From assembly GCA_031308135.1 (NCBI GenBank), contig JAHLJT010000631.1:225622819-225686818 (forward strand): a stretch of DNA of 64,000 nucleotides, in the 5' to 3' direction. Position 1 is the first letter of the stretch; every line of letters begins with the position of its first letter. Below the pieces are notes generated by a model. It was not told where the DNA came from. It searched no databases and was given only the letters and a program-made list of their open reading frames with translations. This stretch comes from Acheta domesticus. Its lineage: Eukaryota; Arthropoda; Insecta; Orthoptera; Gryllidae. Below are positions 1-10,104 of this stretch, piece after piece. Both the position numbers and the translations under genes were made by a program.

Positions 1-8
1 TACATGTC

Positions 9-60
9 ATTTATACGCAAACTAGTGGTTCTACAACAGCATATACTTTCTCGCGTTACT
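9..60 (+). repeat. 5'-end fragment of dispersed family F
   Basis: The segment CTAGTGGTTCTACAACAGC followed by ATACTTTCTCGCG matches the 5' ends of family F copies at 12091, 18508 and 61929. Only the first ~50 bp are present; what follows is unrelated. Confidence 0.5.
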
Positions 61-1405
61 TCTAATTTCCAACTTGCGCCCGGGATCATCAATCAATCAT
101 CCCTCTATGCCTCACGTCAGCCTTTCCACATCCCGCACAGTCCTTCCCACCCTTGGAGTACTCTTCTTTACTCCCCTATCAAATTCCCTTTGTTCACTTT
201 GCTCTGCTCACCCCTTCCCTCTGACCAGTTCGTGCAACGTTCGTGCCTCCTCCGTGCGTGTCATTCGTTTCTTTAGAGTCGCGCCGTAGTAATTGATTAG
301 TGTTTGTAAAGTGTCAAGAAATTTCCGTTTGTTTATGTGAATTTTCTCATAAGAGACGATATCCATTGCGTCATTCCGTATTTATTCGTCTCACCAAGGA
401 TGGGGTTTTCCGTGATGCGACATAGATTTGTTTTTTTATTTTCAACCTCCTTGTCTGGGCGCGCTACCGCTTGTTTGCTAGCATTAGCTCTCGTCGTTGG
501 TGCAATTTCCCATTAATGCAACGTAAGGCGACTGCTACTCAATTACCTTTTTTGTGTAAATCAATCCTTCTGGGGCGTTCGATCGTCACAAATTATCTAT
601 TAGTAGCTTTCACTCTCTAGTTTGACGCTGGTAAAACAAACTCTTTCTGACCCTATTACATAAGCATTCAATGGAGGAATCACTTCCCAGTTTAAAAAAA
701 TGTTGAAATGTATGAAACAATGACGCTGGAGCCATCCTAGTCTCTGTAGCGCTTGCATCGTGAAATCTGATGCCTCATCTATGAACTATTTGTTCATTTG
801 GTCGAGAAATACGTTGCGCTCAAGGGATTACAATTAGTTCCAATCGGTTGGAAATGATTGCTGATGCAGTAGTGCGTTAGTGAGCAAAACAGCCAGAGCG
901 GACAGTAATTTCAGGTGGTTTTTCAATTCTTTTTAGAAAATGTTATTTTGTCAAAATGAATTCAATTTTCAACACACTCGTGTAATGTGTTAAAACTCGA
1001 CAAATGTCACACAATTCTGTGGAATAATCGTGAATGTATGTGTGTCCAGATTTATCCGCACTAAATTGATATTCCCCGAACGATCTGACAGATGACGCGG
1101 CCCCATGAATTTGAATTGAATACTTTTATTGAAGTGGGAACTTTACATGATCCGTTACATTATGAAAATTTCCTCAAAAATGGCTCCAAATTGTTTCGTT
1201 ACAATTTTTGCTCAGTTACAGCAAAGTACTCCTACAAATGCCTCATGTCCGATTTTCGTTGAACCCTTCGATTTTTAAAGACTGCAAAAGTCACAAATAT
1301 TTCTAAAAAGTTGGTGCTGCTGTAGCATCATTATTTGAATAATGTAACGTGCTAATTCGCAAAATAGCGAGATTTGGGAATTAACCAAATTATGCTCAAC
1401 TGATA
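61..1405. other. Non-coding stretch, probably intronic
   Basis: Presumed intron of the MINDY-4-like gene upstream of its first exon in the window. It has a mildly GC-rich start (to about 290) and then AT-rich DNA. I see no exon, RNA gene or complete transposon here. Confidence 0.4.
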
Positions 1406-2090
1406 AATAGTCGTGCTAAAACTAGTTTCTCGCCCGTATTTTTACGCAAAATAACGCGAAAAGTGGTAAAATTTTCGAAAAATAGTACGTCTTATTTGAA
1501 AATCTATCGTTAAGGTACAGATTTCATTAAGAGAAAAATCTCTATCTTTAATATTTTAGTTGTAGAGAGACCCAGAAAACATTTTGAACATTTACAATTT
1601 TCGAAAAATGATTTTTAACGAACATGAGACCTGTATCATTCTCTCAAACGTCCTTCACACTATCCAACAATTAAATTAAATCAAAAATGATTTTTTTGAA
1701 AATTTTGAAAATGTCTCAGGGCTTCATGTAAAGAACCCCCCAAAATTAAAATATGGGTTTCATATTCAAGCGACCGCGACATCAGCAAGATCAATTAGGA
1801 AATATCAATTTTGGAGAAAATCGGCTGATCGGTTTAGCCGCTAGCGTTGTTCACAAGCGGATGACAGGCGGACGGACAGAAGATTTGCCGTCAATCGATT
1901 TTTCACTTTCAAGGACCTACAAAAGATGGATTCAGGCTACACCACGTGATAGGGGATTTTTTTCTAAATTTAGCAACTGGATGTATTGACTTTCTCTTTA
2001 CCGGAGCCCTGTAATAATGTTTTTCTGCCGAAAATTCGCCGTTTTTTTGCGCAGCATTTCTCGCAATGTGCGCATTTTCGCGTAATGTAA
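1406..2090 (+). repeat. Dispersed family F, copy A
   Basis: This copy contains the family's landmark order: ACTAGTTTCTCGC, a TTTTCGAAAAAT-rich body, AAAATCGGCTGA followed by GGTTTAGCCGCTAGC, a short GGCGGACGGACAG stretch, CACCACGTGATAGGGGATTT, TTTAGCAACTGGAT, and a 3' end in TTTTTTGCGCAGCAT. Other copies lie at 12091-13945, 18508-23375 (split), 31740-32330, 42310-43430 (minus) and 56860-57900. No protein is conserved between copies, so it is a non-autonomous repeat of unknown class. Confidence 0.7.
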
Positions 2091-2169
2091 GGATTTTCTC
2101 AAAATTAGATTTTCTATGACTTTCAAACTTATAAAAAAGTGGTTTGTTTGTACGTTGTCACAGCCCCTT

Positions 2170-3020
2170 CCACTACCTAACTGCCAGCAGCGAGTTCCGA
2201 GTTGCGGGTGACGAGTTGGGCAGTGCGAGTTGCGAGTCACAAGTCGCAAGTCGAGATTTGCGGGTTGCGAGTTGTGATTCGCGAGTCACGATTTGCGAAT
2301 TGCGGATTGCGAGTTGGAAGGTGACTGGTGCGAGTCGCAAGTCGAGATTTGCTGTTTGCGAGTTGGGAGGAGCGAGTTGCGAGTTGTGACTCGCGACTTG
2401 CGAATGACAGGTTGTGAGTTGGAAGGTGAGTGGTGCGAGTCGCAAGTCGAGATTTGCTGTTTGCGAGTTGTGAGGAGCGAGTTGCGAGTTGTGACTCGCG
2501 ACTTGCGAATGACAGGTTGTGAGTTGGAAGGTGAGTGGTGCGAGTCGCAAGTCGAGATTTGCTGTTTGCGAGTTGTGAGGAGCGAGTTGCGAGTTGTGAC
2601 TCGCGACTTGCGAATGACAGGTTGTGAGTTGGAAGGTGAGTGGTGCGAGTCGCAAGTCGAGATTTGCTGTTTGCGAGTTGTGAGGAGCGAGTTGCGAGTT
2701 GTGACTCGCGAGTCGCGATTTGAGAATTGCGGGTTGCGAGTTGGGAAATGCGACGAGGGAGGAGCGAGGTGCGAGTTGTGACTCGCGACTTCCGAATGAC
2801 AGGTTGTGAGTTGGAAGGTGAGTGGTGCGAGTCGCAAGTCGAGATTTGCTGTTTGCGAGTTGTGAGGAGTGAGTTGCGAGTTGTGAGGAGCGAGTCGTGA
2901 CTCGCGAATCGCGATTTGAGAATGGCGGGTTGCGAGTTGGGAAATGCGATGAGGTAGGAGCGAGGTGCGAGTTGTGACTCGCGAATGCCAGGTTGTGCGT
3001 TGGAAGGTGTGTGGTGCTAG
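2170..3020 (+). repeat. 105-bp minisatellite built of GCGAGT-like motifs
   Basis: A tandem array whose best units start at 2404, 2509 and 2614 (ATGACAGGTTGTGAGTTGG) with an exact 105-bp spacing. Inside each unit the DNA is a degenerate run of GCGAGT / CGAGTCGCAAGTCG submotifs. The unit length is divisible by three, which keeps long frames open on both strands; these frames are repeat artefacts. The array ends about 45 bp before the acceptor of the first visible MINDY exon. Confidence 0.85.
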
Positions 3021-3038
3021 TCGCTAGGTGCGAGGTGC

Positions 3039-3058
3039 TGGGGGCGGGGCGGGGCGGG
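3039..3058 (+). promoter_or_regulatory. G-quadruplex-type G-run before a splice acceptor
   Basis: Four G-runs of 5, 4, 4 and 3 separated by single C bases fit the canonical G4 motif. They occupy the place where a polypyrimidine tract would normally be, ending 7 bp before the exon that starts at 3066. The folding and any effect on splicing are inferred. Confidence 0.5.
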
Positions 3059-3065
3059 TGCGCAG

Positions 3066-3306
3066 GCTGCGTCCGACGGCGGCGGAGCAGCGCGAGGCGC
3101 TGGCGTCGGCGCTGGCGTCTGCGCTGTGGCGGTGCGCGTCGGAGCGCGGGCGCGCGCGCGTGGCGCTGCCGCTGGCCGCCGAGGAGCGCGCGCCCTGGGC
3201 GCCCTCCGCCGCGCTGCTGCCCGACGGCGTCACCGAGCGCCTCGCCCTCTTCGACGCCGCCTCCCTCGACGACCTGCGCCTGCTGCTGCGGCGCTTCCTC
3301 TACGTG
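3066..3306 (+). CDS. MINDY4: MINDY-4-type deubiquitinase, exon a (first in window)
   Basis: A coding exon of a MINDY-family (DUF4205) cysteine protease, which trims Lys48-linked ubiquitin chains. After one base completing the previous codon, it encodes 80 residues beginning LRPTAAEQREALASALA and ending LLLRRFLYV. The pattern LxPT..(8)..ALA..LW (substrate-side helix) and DGV.E.L.L...sLddL matches vertebrate MINDY-4 just before the EEGP..C segment. The acceptor is GCGCAG and the donor is GTGCGT after codon GTG, so the exon ends in phase 0. Codon use is extremely GC-rich (third positions almost all G or C), unlike the surrounding introns. The acceptor lacks a pyrimidine tract. The exons with the N-terminus and catalytic Cys (GGPC region) are left of the window. 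Confidence 0.85.
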
Positions 3307-3324
3307 GTGCGTGCATTCGCTTGC

Positions 3325-3790
3325 TCTTCTTTCCTTCTCTTTCTCTCTCTCTTTCTTTCTTTTCCTCTCTCTTTCTTTTTTCTCTCTTTCTTTTCTCTCT
3401 CTTTCTTTTGTCTCTCTTTCGTCTCTCTTTCTTTTGTCTCTCTTTTGTGTCTCTTTCTTTTCTCTCTCTTTCTTTCTCTCTTTCTTTCTACCTCTCTTTC
3501 TTTCTCTCCCTCTCTTTCTTTCTCTCCCTCTCTTTTTTCTTTCTCTCTTTTTCTTTTCTTTCTTTAGTTTTCTGTTCTTTTCTTTCTCTTTCTCTCTTGC
3601 TTTCTTCTTCATCCTTTGCTTTTCATCGGTTCCGTTGATATTTCTCTCGCTATTCCTTCCCTTCTTATTTCTTTCTTTCTTCCTTCGTTCTCTCCATGCC
3701 TTCCATCTTCCTTCTTTCTTTCTCTCTTGTCATTCCTTTCTTATTTCTTTCTATCTTACTTAATTTCTTTCTTCGTTACTTATTTACAGG
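3325..3790 (+). repeat. CT-rich low-complexity tract in intron 1
   Basis: About 450 bp of CTCTCTTTCTTTT-type polypyrimidine sequence starts 18 bp after the exon a donor and occupies most of the 658-bp intron. Frames rich in Ser/Phe/Leu (plus) or Lys/Glu/Arg (minus) across it are composition artefacts. Confidence 0.9.
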
Positions 3791-3964
3791 TCCTTCTCTT
3801 CCATCCAGGCGCCAAATTTAAAATCCCCTCCATTCGTATCTAGCAGAACTTGTAGATAAAATAGAAGAAATCTTCCTGATTGTCAGTTATATTGGTTTCA
3901 ATAAAAAAGCGTATCCAGTGGTATTTATGACAAGCATATATCACTCTTCTATATTCAGTTTCAG

Positions 3965-4029
3965 GAAGAGGCGGGCCCTGGCTGCCTCTGTCTGTTGTAC
4001 AGCGCGGTTCTCACCCGTGGAATTGACAG
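3965..4029 (+). CDS. MINDY4: MINDY-4-type deubiquitinase, exon b
   Basis: A short 65-bp exon encoding EEAGPGCLCLLYSAVLTRGI plus Asp and two bases of an Arg codon. It aligns with the EEGPFGCILL...SA.LSRS segment of MINDY-4 proteins. It enters in phase 0 from exon a and leaves in phase 2 at the donor AG|GTGAGC. The chosen acceptor is TTTCAG|GAAGAG; an equally good acceptor 6 bp upstream (ATTCAG|TTTCAG, exon start 3959) would add Phe-Gln in the same frame, so the first two residues are uncertain. I found it by protein homology and splice phase, since it is too small to stand out as an open frame. Confidence 0.8.
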
Positions 4030-4679
4030 GTGAGCAGACACACACAATCAATGTTGTGGGTCATATTTATTGTGACGACAATATCGTATTAAGATTTATA
4101 ACATACCCAAAAGTTAATATGTATTGTAGGTGTTCTACATTCCAGATTTATTGAAGTTGTTTTATGGCGATATTTCGATGTACTAGGTACATTAACTAGG
4201 ATAAAGTTTGCACAAAATAGATAATATCTGAAAGGGTTACAAGAATTATTTCATGTAATTCGAAATATATATTTTTATTTAAAAATATCGTAATCTTCTG
4301 GATGTTGTTGGCTTAGTTCAATAAATACATAAGGAACTAAGAAGGTGAAATTAGAGAGACATTCTTAGCTTCATATTCTACTCATATTATAAAAAAGGAA
4401 AAATGTTCTTGAAAACGTTTGTACATTTCTTTGTCATCTGAAATACGTTGTTGATCGCTCATTAGTAATTCACTTTGAGAGATCATTTGGAATTAAAGAG
4501 CTTGTTTCTAAAGTGACGTAGAATTTCCATTTCCGTTTTCTTTTTTCAATGATGAAACGTTTTGTGTATCAATGTATTCTTAAGATGTTTCTCCATCATG
4601 CTGAAAAAAAAATTGTGCTGAAAAATTACATTACTCTTGCGTTAAGCGGTATCCGAAAATAGCTGAATACGACATAAAG

Positions 4680-5453
4680 CAGGGTCGTCTACCTGGCAGC
4701 CCGCGGACCGCGTGCGGTCCGCGGTGCCATTTTACGTGGCTCGCAAAAGGTTATTAGTCAAAAGTGTGAGTCCCGTGCAACCATGTCGGGGAAAACATTG
4801 TGCCCCTAGCGCACGCGTCCTGCTGGGGTACAATGTATTAATAAGTTTTTTTCCAGTTTCCCTGATCCATTGAGCAAATGCTGAGATAGCCCCTTGTTTT
4901 GCTTCTGGACGTAAATGTAGCTTCACTGTGCGCACGTTTTGTTGAGCACTCCTTCTGCTTGTAGTTCATTTACCGTTGAAATTGATTTTCTGTAACTCGG
5001 GAACAAACATTTTTCAAATATTTTTATTTTTCTAAAATAATTATTTTCTAAATTAATTTTTTCGTTTTCTGTTTTTTTTTATTTTGGCCCTCAAGAAAAT
5101 GTGCGCAGATAAGTCTCTTTCCCCACACGTCATATACAGTTTTTACTGTTTTTGACAAATAAATAAATAAATAAATAAAATAAGTGAAGTTTACATTTAA
5201 GAGTTTTTTTTTTCTAGTAAATTCAGGAATTAAAAATTATCCCAATTTGATTCACTGCGTTATGCATGTTACAACCTGATATCACGCATGATTCCATTCC
5301 CCCTCTCCCGTTTCAGAGCAGTCGAACACTATGCCGAGATTACCATTGCGGGGAAGTCAGGTGTGGATCGCCTGAGTTCAGAAAATATGACCCGGAAACC
5401 ATATTAAAGGTTTTAGTTGTGACCCTTGAAGCCTTGCAAAATGGACACCCCTG
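4680..5453 (-). mobile_element. hAT-like element, copy a (eroded)
   Basis: Read on the minus strand, the right end starts CAGGGGTGTCCATTTTGCAA and continues with ACAACTAAAACCTTTAATA. The same sequence begins the element at 8767 (CAGTGGTGTCTAACTTGCAA). The opposite end near 4680 starts CAGGGTCGTCTACC and contains a GC-rich palindrome, CCGCGGACCGC..GCGGTCCGCGG. The interior 4855-5175 is shared with 49320-49665. CAGgGGTGtC ends are typical of hAT transposons. I cannot find a matching 8-bp target duplication, so the left limit is tentative and no intact transposase remains. Confidence 0.5.
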
Positions 5454-6903
5454 ATCTAGAGCAACAAGGCTGAATGTGAATACGTTCTCTTTCTGAAAAT
5501 TTGTATCTTGGAGATAAGCTCTTCAGAAGGAAGGACTTCACTTCGAAAATAAGCTTTTCAGTTATCAATTCAGCTCTGTTTTCGATTCGTGTTCTTAATT
5601 TTAATACATAATAGTGTATGCGTAGGTTTTTATTCTATATTTATCTTTTTTTGGAACTAATGGAGAGATTGTTCTTAAATCTTAGATGAACACCTTTGAG
5701 AAACCGAGGAAACGAGGGGGTCCGCGACTTCACGAAAGTTCCCCAATTTTGTTACATCTCGAAATTTGTGTTTCTGGAAACTCACAATATACCGTAACGT
5801 TTTAGAGTGGCTGCAATAGTGCACTGCCAGTCCAATAGGATTGAGGAATGGGTGGAGCGGGGCGGGGAACAGTCTCAGCGTCCGGAGCGAGGGGAATGAA
5901 CGGAGTGTGAATAAATACCCGAAAAATGCCAGATTATTTTTTCTTCTGGATAATAATATTCTTTCGGTGCTCGTTTCTCAAGTTGGTACGTCGTTAATTA
6001 TTTGCTTCGAGAACGAAGAATGCTACAGGAGAACACTCTAGTAGCGGAATGAGGAACTTGGGATGGTGCGCTTCCTGAATGAAGGCGGATTCTCCTCGAA
6101 GCTCGCCCGTTCTTTCGATTCCTCGCTCCAAGAACGAGTCGAGTGAGAAGCTTTGGCAACTATCACCAAAAGACTCGAAACGCAATGCCGTTTAGGCAAG
6201 AGCAACATAATCCGTAAAAATTAAGTTTAGAAAATGTAGAACGGACATTCGGGCATTCGGTTATATAGAACTGTGGACTGAACTATTTCTCGACAGACTT
6301 AGTGACTACCTGGTAATGCAAACAGCATGGGAAAGACAATTAATGAGCAAGAGCTACGAAAATTGATATGTAGCTAAGTGTATAAACAATAAAGACAATT
6401 TAAAAGGGGGTAAGAATTAGCCCCGGAGGCAATTCTGAATTTATACTTGTAATTGAAACGACATTTTCGAAATTAATTAAAGGGTAGTGACATGAAAAAA
6501 AGGGAAAAAATCAAACTTATGTTTATGTGCGTGTTCTCTTTATCTGTTACGCGAAAATTTGACTTCGCTGCTAAACTTGAGTTTGCACTGGTAAACTAAG
6601 GACTATTCACAAAATATGGGTAAAGTCTGAAGTACAATTAGACTAAAATATGTTTTGAGCTTTACCCGGGAGCACGGATGGAGACTTTTAGGGCAGAAAT
6701 AGTTCATTAACCTGTTTTTGGATCCACAATTAGAAATTCGTTGGATTCGTGTGGTTTGTGGCGGATAAACGAGATTATTAAGAACAAGTTTTGGGGACTC
6801 CTCCCTTACTCGTGTATTTTCATTCCCCTTTTATTATGATCATTAACCCATTTCTTCGTTTGCCACTAAGAAGGATCATCTATACTCTTTGGCGTGATGA
6901 TTT
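5454..6903. other. AT-rich intron DNA, nothing recognised
   Basis: Part of intron 2 of the MINDY-4-like gene. No exon, repeat family or RNA gene could be supported here. Confidence 0.4.
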
Positions 6904-6965
6904 GGATTGATGATAAAGACGGCCAGTTGTTTGGATGAACAACTGGCCGTCTTTATCATGAATCC
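6904..6965. repeat. 28-bp near-perfect hairpin
   Basis: Arms 6904-6931 and 6938-6965 pair over 27 of 28 positions (GGATT then ATGATAAAGACGGCCAG on the left arm) around a 6-nt loop, TGGATG. It could be a micro-foldback insertion or a short stem-loop RNA; nothing else identifies it. Confidence 0.75.
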
Positions 6966-7647
6966 ACCTTCATTTTACCATCTTCGTCATTGTCATCATA
7001 TTCATCTATTACCCTTTAAAATGGTGCTGCAGCATAGATCAGTACACCCGCCATCCTTGCAAACCATTGGCTTGATCTATGCAGACCTTCATGAATTGCA
7101 CAGATATAATGGGGATGGTCATTTAGATGTAATAGGAAAGCTTGCTTTGCACGTGGCGTGTAGAGTATTGTGTTACTCACCAGACAGCATCCGATTTAGG
7201 CCGTGAGTCCTCCAGGCACAAAATCGTGTAATCAAAGTAAAAATCGCCCGTACTGAAAAAACACTAATTATAATACAGTAACTTTTTGTATAAATGCAAA
7301 TTAAAATTTACAAATGCTTTTATATTTTACCAAATATTTTATTTATTTAAATAGTTTTCGTAACTTTTGTGAATTTTCGTCTCGAACGCACGACCCCCCA
7401 TGGTGGGAGCCCCTAATCTGCTTGTAAAATAAATCGGACTCTGGACCCGGAAATCATTTGGAAACGGAGAACCACTCCAAGTATTATATCAAAAATAGAA
7501 TTAACGGGATCGTACTTTCGTTTCAATTTAATATCTGATTTGTAACGTCTTAAAAATTAGAAAATTTTGGTACTGGTCTTAGAGTGCTATTTTCTTGCGC
7601 GATTCAAGAACTTCCTTTCACTTCATCAACATTTTTCCTTAAATATA
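6966..7647. other. AT-rich intron DNA, nothing recognised
   Basis: Part of intron 2. A 99-codon open frame at 6907-7206 overlaps the hairpin and shows no recognisable domain, so it is not called as a gene. Confidence 0.35.
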
Positions 7648-7812
7648 AACGTTTTCCTAAAAAAAAGCCATGTAGTAAACGTTCAATGCTCCAAAGCAAA
7701 ATCAATTTCAATGTAAAATGTCCTTACTCACAAAGCTCTTTGCACAACACATGTTAAACAAATAGTAATAAAAAGATGTACTTAAATTGGGAATAACAGT
7801 GCACCAACCATG
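7648..7812 (+). repeat. Dispersed repeat shared with 10412-10560
   Basis: Both segments contain, in order, CGTTTTCCTAAAAAA / CGTTTCCCTAAAAAA, a GTTCAAT..TCCAAA block, ACTCTTTG(T/C)ACAACAC, AAAAAGATG and an end in GATAACA(C/G)TGCACCAAC. Divergence is roughly 20-25%. The element class is unknown. Confidence 0.6.
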
Positions 7813-8073
7813 GTAGGAACAAGTTTATCGGGTAATGAATTGGGAGATTTAACTTTCGCCGATTTAGACTTCCTAATTCTTTCTTCAAAGCTGCGGTTTT
7901 ACTTTCAGATGGTCGTACAAATAGAGAGATTATTATAACAAAGGGCCGCTTGAACAGCTAGTGCGTGGCCACTGCTGGCAACAAAAATGCAGGTTATGTC
8001 CGTGCTATAATTTTGTCAGTGCGTCCATTTTCAGTTGGCTCATTTGCAAATGGTTCCATCACTATCTCTTGTA

Positions 8074-8612
8074 AAGACCGGTATACACGGTAGAGTTTTT
8101 CGTGTAGATTCTCATGTAGTCCAGACTACATGAGAAAATTATGAATATGTTCGTAATTTTTTCGTGTAGAAAAGCATGTAGTTTGACTCCAGCGCCTCTA
8201 GCGGCAGAATCGTTCACTAATGGATTTGTGTACCCAACGCGACGGACTCATTTCGATTTTGTGGTTAGGTGTGTAAAGGTGTGAAAGAGCGAAGTGGAAT
8301 TGTTTGTACCAGCGTGGCGTTTTTGTTTTCGGTTATTCAGGTTAGTTTATTTGACTTATCCGCGCACGTTTTCTTGAGCCCTCCTTCCCTAGGTGCGAAA
8401 CGAGTGGGAATTTGTAGTAGTACCCGGACGGCGCAATTCAGTTGTTTCTCGGTAGACCCCCTAGCGGCGGCTTCTGGAGGCTCATGCAGAAAACCGTGAA
8501 GTCTGGACTACGCCGTGTATGCGCGACTCTACGTTCAGTTTGAGATTCTGACGTTTCTATGTAGAAACTGTATGAGAATCTACACGAAAATACTAACGTG
8601 TATACCGACCTT
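8074..8612. mobile_element. TIR element with ACCGGTATACACG-type ends
   Basis: The left end (AAGACCGGTATACACGG, then TTTTTCGTGTAGATTCTCAT) and the right end on the other strand (AAGGTCGGTATACACGT, then TTTTCGTGTAGATTCTCAT) form imperfect ~45-bp terminal inverted repeats. The 540-bp body has no open transposase. The target duplication is unclear. It is a non-autonomous DNA transposon of unassigned superfamily. Confidence 0.65.
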
Positions 8613-8842
8613 AATGTCATCGCCCTGCACGACATTAATTTTTTTCCCGACCGGTCAAAGTGGTCTCTTCTTTGTGTTGAAGCAATTCCTCTCTACCTCG
8701 GGAGGCTTCGGTAATGCCGGCGGCGCGGCGGCTCCGCAGCGGAACCTTTCTATCCTTGTCCTAATGCAGTGGTGTCTAACTTGCAAGGTCTCAAGGGCAA
8801 CAACTAAAACCTTTAATAATGTTGCGGGCCATATTGTCATTA

Positions 8843-9214
8843 TATCAATATCTTGGTCCATCATTTAAAAGACAGAAAATATTCTTGAAATAACAGTTTA
8901 TATAATATTAAATGAAATACATATTGTTCACAACGTTTCGGAAATTACTGGTTTCCATCATCAGGTGAAAAAAGAATTAAATATAATATTTTAAACAATG
9001 GCTAGATACAAACAGAAGAATTACAAAAATATTACGTACACAAATCAATGGAACCCACCTTGTTAAAACCTTTTTACCTCTTTCATTTTTGATATAAAAG
9101 TTAGTTGTATGTTGAGAAGTCCAAATACATTATTAGTATAATATTAATCCACTCATGACCAATTATGGACAATTAGTTGTAATTAATATTTTTAGTTTCT
9201 GTCTATATTTCTGT
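8843..9214 (-). mobile_element. Ribozyme-bearing retroposon inserted in hAT copy b
   Basis: A 372-bp AT-rich insertion flanked by the 13-bp target duplication CATATTGTCATTA (8830-8842 and 9215-9227). The empty site is confirmed by comparison with hAT copy a. It carries a complete hammerhead core on the minus strand (8927-8969). It encodes no protein. Variable 10-15 bp target duplications together with a hammerhead are features known for Penelope-like elements; assignment to that group is inference. Confidence 0.8.
8927..8969 (-). ncRNA. Hammerhead ribozyme core (HH1)
   Basis: On the minus strand: stem I strand UUCAC, then CUGAUGA, stem II GGAAA / UUUCC with a 7-nt loop, then GAAA, CGUU and the stem I partner GUGAA. 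Stem I pairs over 5 of 5 and stem II over 5 of 5. Cleavage would fall after GUU, between plus-strand positions 8932 and 8931. Stem III is only the self-complementary ACGU, the layout known from weak monomeric, dimer-forming hammerheads. Confidence 0.85.
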
Positions 9215-9496
9215 CATATTGTCATTACTCTCGCGATCCACACGTGACCTTGTGTTGATGATCTGGGCAGTTTGCCCGGCTGGTCAGAGACGGGGGGGGG
9301 GAGGTTGAATCATGCATGATACCGGGCTTTACCATGCAAAATACATTAGGATGATGTTAAATTTCTGAATTTGCTGGAACAAAATTCCTTAAATCTAAGC
9401 TTAACCTATTTTTACCTTAATGGGTGTTGACCACGATATAGCGCGTGCGCTAGGCGCAATATTCTCATCCGACATGGATGCAAGAGATTCACTTTT

Positions 9497-9813
9497 AGTC
9501 AATGTTTTCTTCCGGGCTGGAGGGCCGTGGTCCATTGGAAAACATATTTCCAGACGTTGTACTAGTGGGACTATGGTGGCACCACAGTCCCACTAGTACA
9601 AATATCCCCGCGGACCGGCCGGCTCCGTTAGTCATCGGGGAACCATCAAAGAGGATTCTTCGTTCGAGACCACATCGCCACAGAGGATGTCTGCCGCAGT
9701 TGTGGACGAAACGTCTGGAAATATGTTTTTCAATGGACCCGGCAAGAAAAGGCAACTCCAGCCCGGAAGAAAACGACTACAATTCCGGTCGTGAAAGCCT
9801 ACATTGTTTTACT
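9497..9813 (+). mobile_element. Ribozyme-related foldback element
   Basis: A 317-bp insertion flanked by the direct repeat TTCACTTTT (9488-9496 and 9814-9822). The left part (TTCTTCCGGGCTGGAGGGCC, GTGGTCCATTGGAAAACAT) is inverted against the right part (ATGTTTTTCAATGGACC, CAGCCCGGAAGAAAA). The middle has a 17-bp palindromic block, TACTAGTGGGACT / AGTCCCACTAGTA. Termini and the 3' tail (TCCGGTCGTGAAAGCCTACA) match the element at 40333-40723. The right arm carries a mutated hammerhead core. Confidence 0.75.
9676..9720 (+). ncRNA. Decayed hammerhead core (HH2)
   Basis: Stem I strand CCA, then CAGAGGA (consensus CUGANGA, so U4 is changed to A), a weak stem II, then GAAACGUC followed by UGG. The GAAACGUH block and the CCA/UGG stem I are kept. 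The U-to-A change at an essential position predicts loss of activity. Confidence 0.5.
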
Positions 9814-9866
9814 TTCACTTTTGTTTATAACCTTCTGCGGGTGGCCAGTTAGGCATCCCTGTTCTA

Positions 9867-10104
9867 TTGGTTTAGTGGTGAAATGTCGTTGGCATTTAAA
9901 ATTAAATGATCACAGGTGTTGTCATTGCCAACAATGTTATTTATTTTAAGAGCAGCTTTCGATGGCTTAGCCATCATCATCAGTTTTCTGCTGTCTGGAA
10001 GCCACGAAACGACTACGCTACGAACAGCGATGATGGCTAAGTCATCGAAAGCTGCTCTTAAAATAAATAACATTGTTGGCAATGACAACACCTGTGATCA
10101 TTTA
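9867..10104 (-). mobile_element. Ribozyme-bearing foldback element 27 bp upstream of exon c
   Basis: A 238-bp insertion flanked by the 12-bp target duplication ATCCCTGTTCTA (9855-9866 and 10105-10116). Left and right arms are long inverted repeats (AAATGATCACAGGTGTTGTC / GACAACACCTGTGATCATTT; AAGAGCAGCTTTCGATGGCT on the left). The left arm has an intact hammerhead core on the minus strand. The right arm has lost the CUGAUGA box. Only 27 bp separate its right duplication from the exon c acceptor. Confidence 0.8.
9950..9990 (-). ncRNA. Hammerhead ribozyme core (HH3)
   Basis: On the minus strand: CUGAUGA, one U, stem II GAUGGC / GCCAUC (6 of 6 pairs, UAA loop), then GAAA followed by GCUGCUC. 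Stem III differs from its relatives: AGCUGCU is self-complementary apart from a central U-U, with GCUC as the possible cleavage triplet context. Stem I support is weak (two pairs), so activity is less certain than for HH1 or HH8. Confidence 0.65.

Larger units (their letters stand above)
8767..9345 (+). mobile_element. hAT-like element, copy b, split by a ribozyme element
   Basis: It starts CAGTGGTGTCTAACTTGCAA and is collinear with copy a (minus strand of 5453 downward): AACAACTAAAACCTTTAATA, GGGCCATATTGTC, then after an insertion CGATCCACACGTGACC and GAATCATGCATGATA. The interruption at 8843-9214 is flanked by a 13-bp direct repeat. The 3' end is not visible, so the right limit is approximate. 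Confidence 0.6.

Noticed and set aside
2173..3612. 479-codon minus-strand frame rich in Lys/Glu/Arg and Ser/Arg/Asn
   Set aside because: It runs through the CT-rich tract, antisense of exon a and the 105-bp minisatellite; composition and period explain it.
6917..6930. GACGGCCAGT resembles the M13 forward primer site, suggesting vector contamination
   Set aside because: Only ten bases match, they occur in both arms of a longer hairpin, and the flanks are ordinary AT-rich intron DNA.
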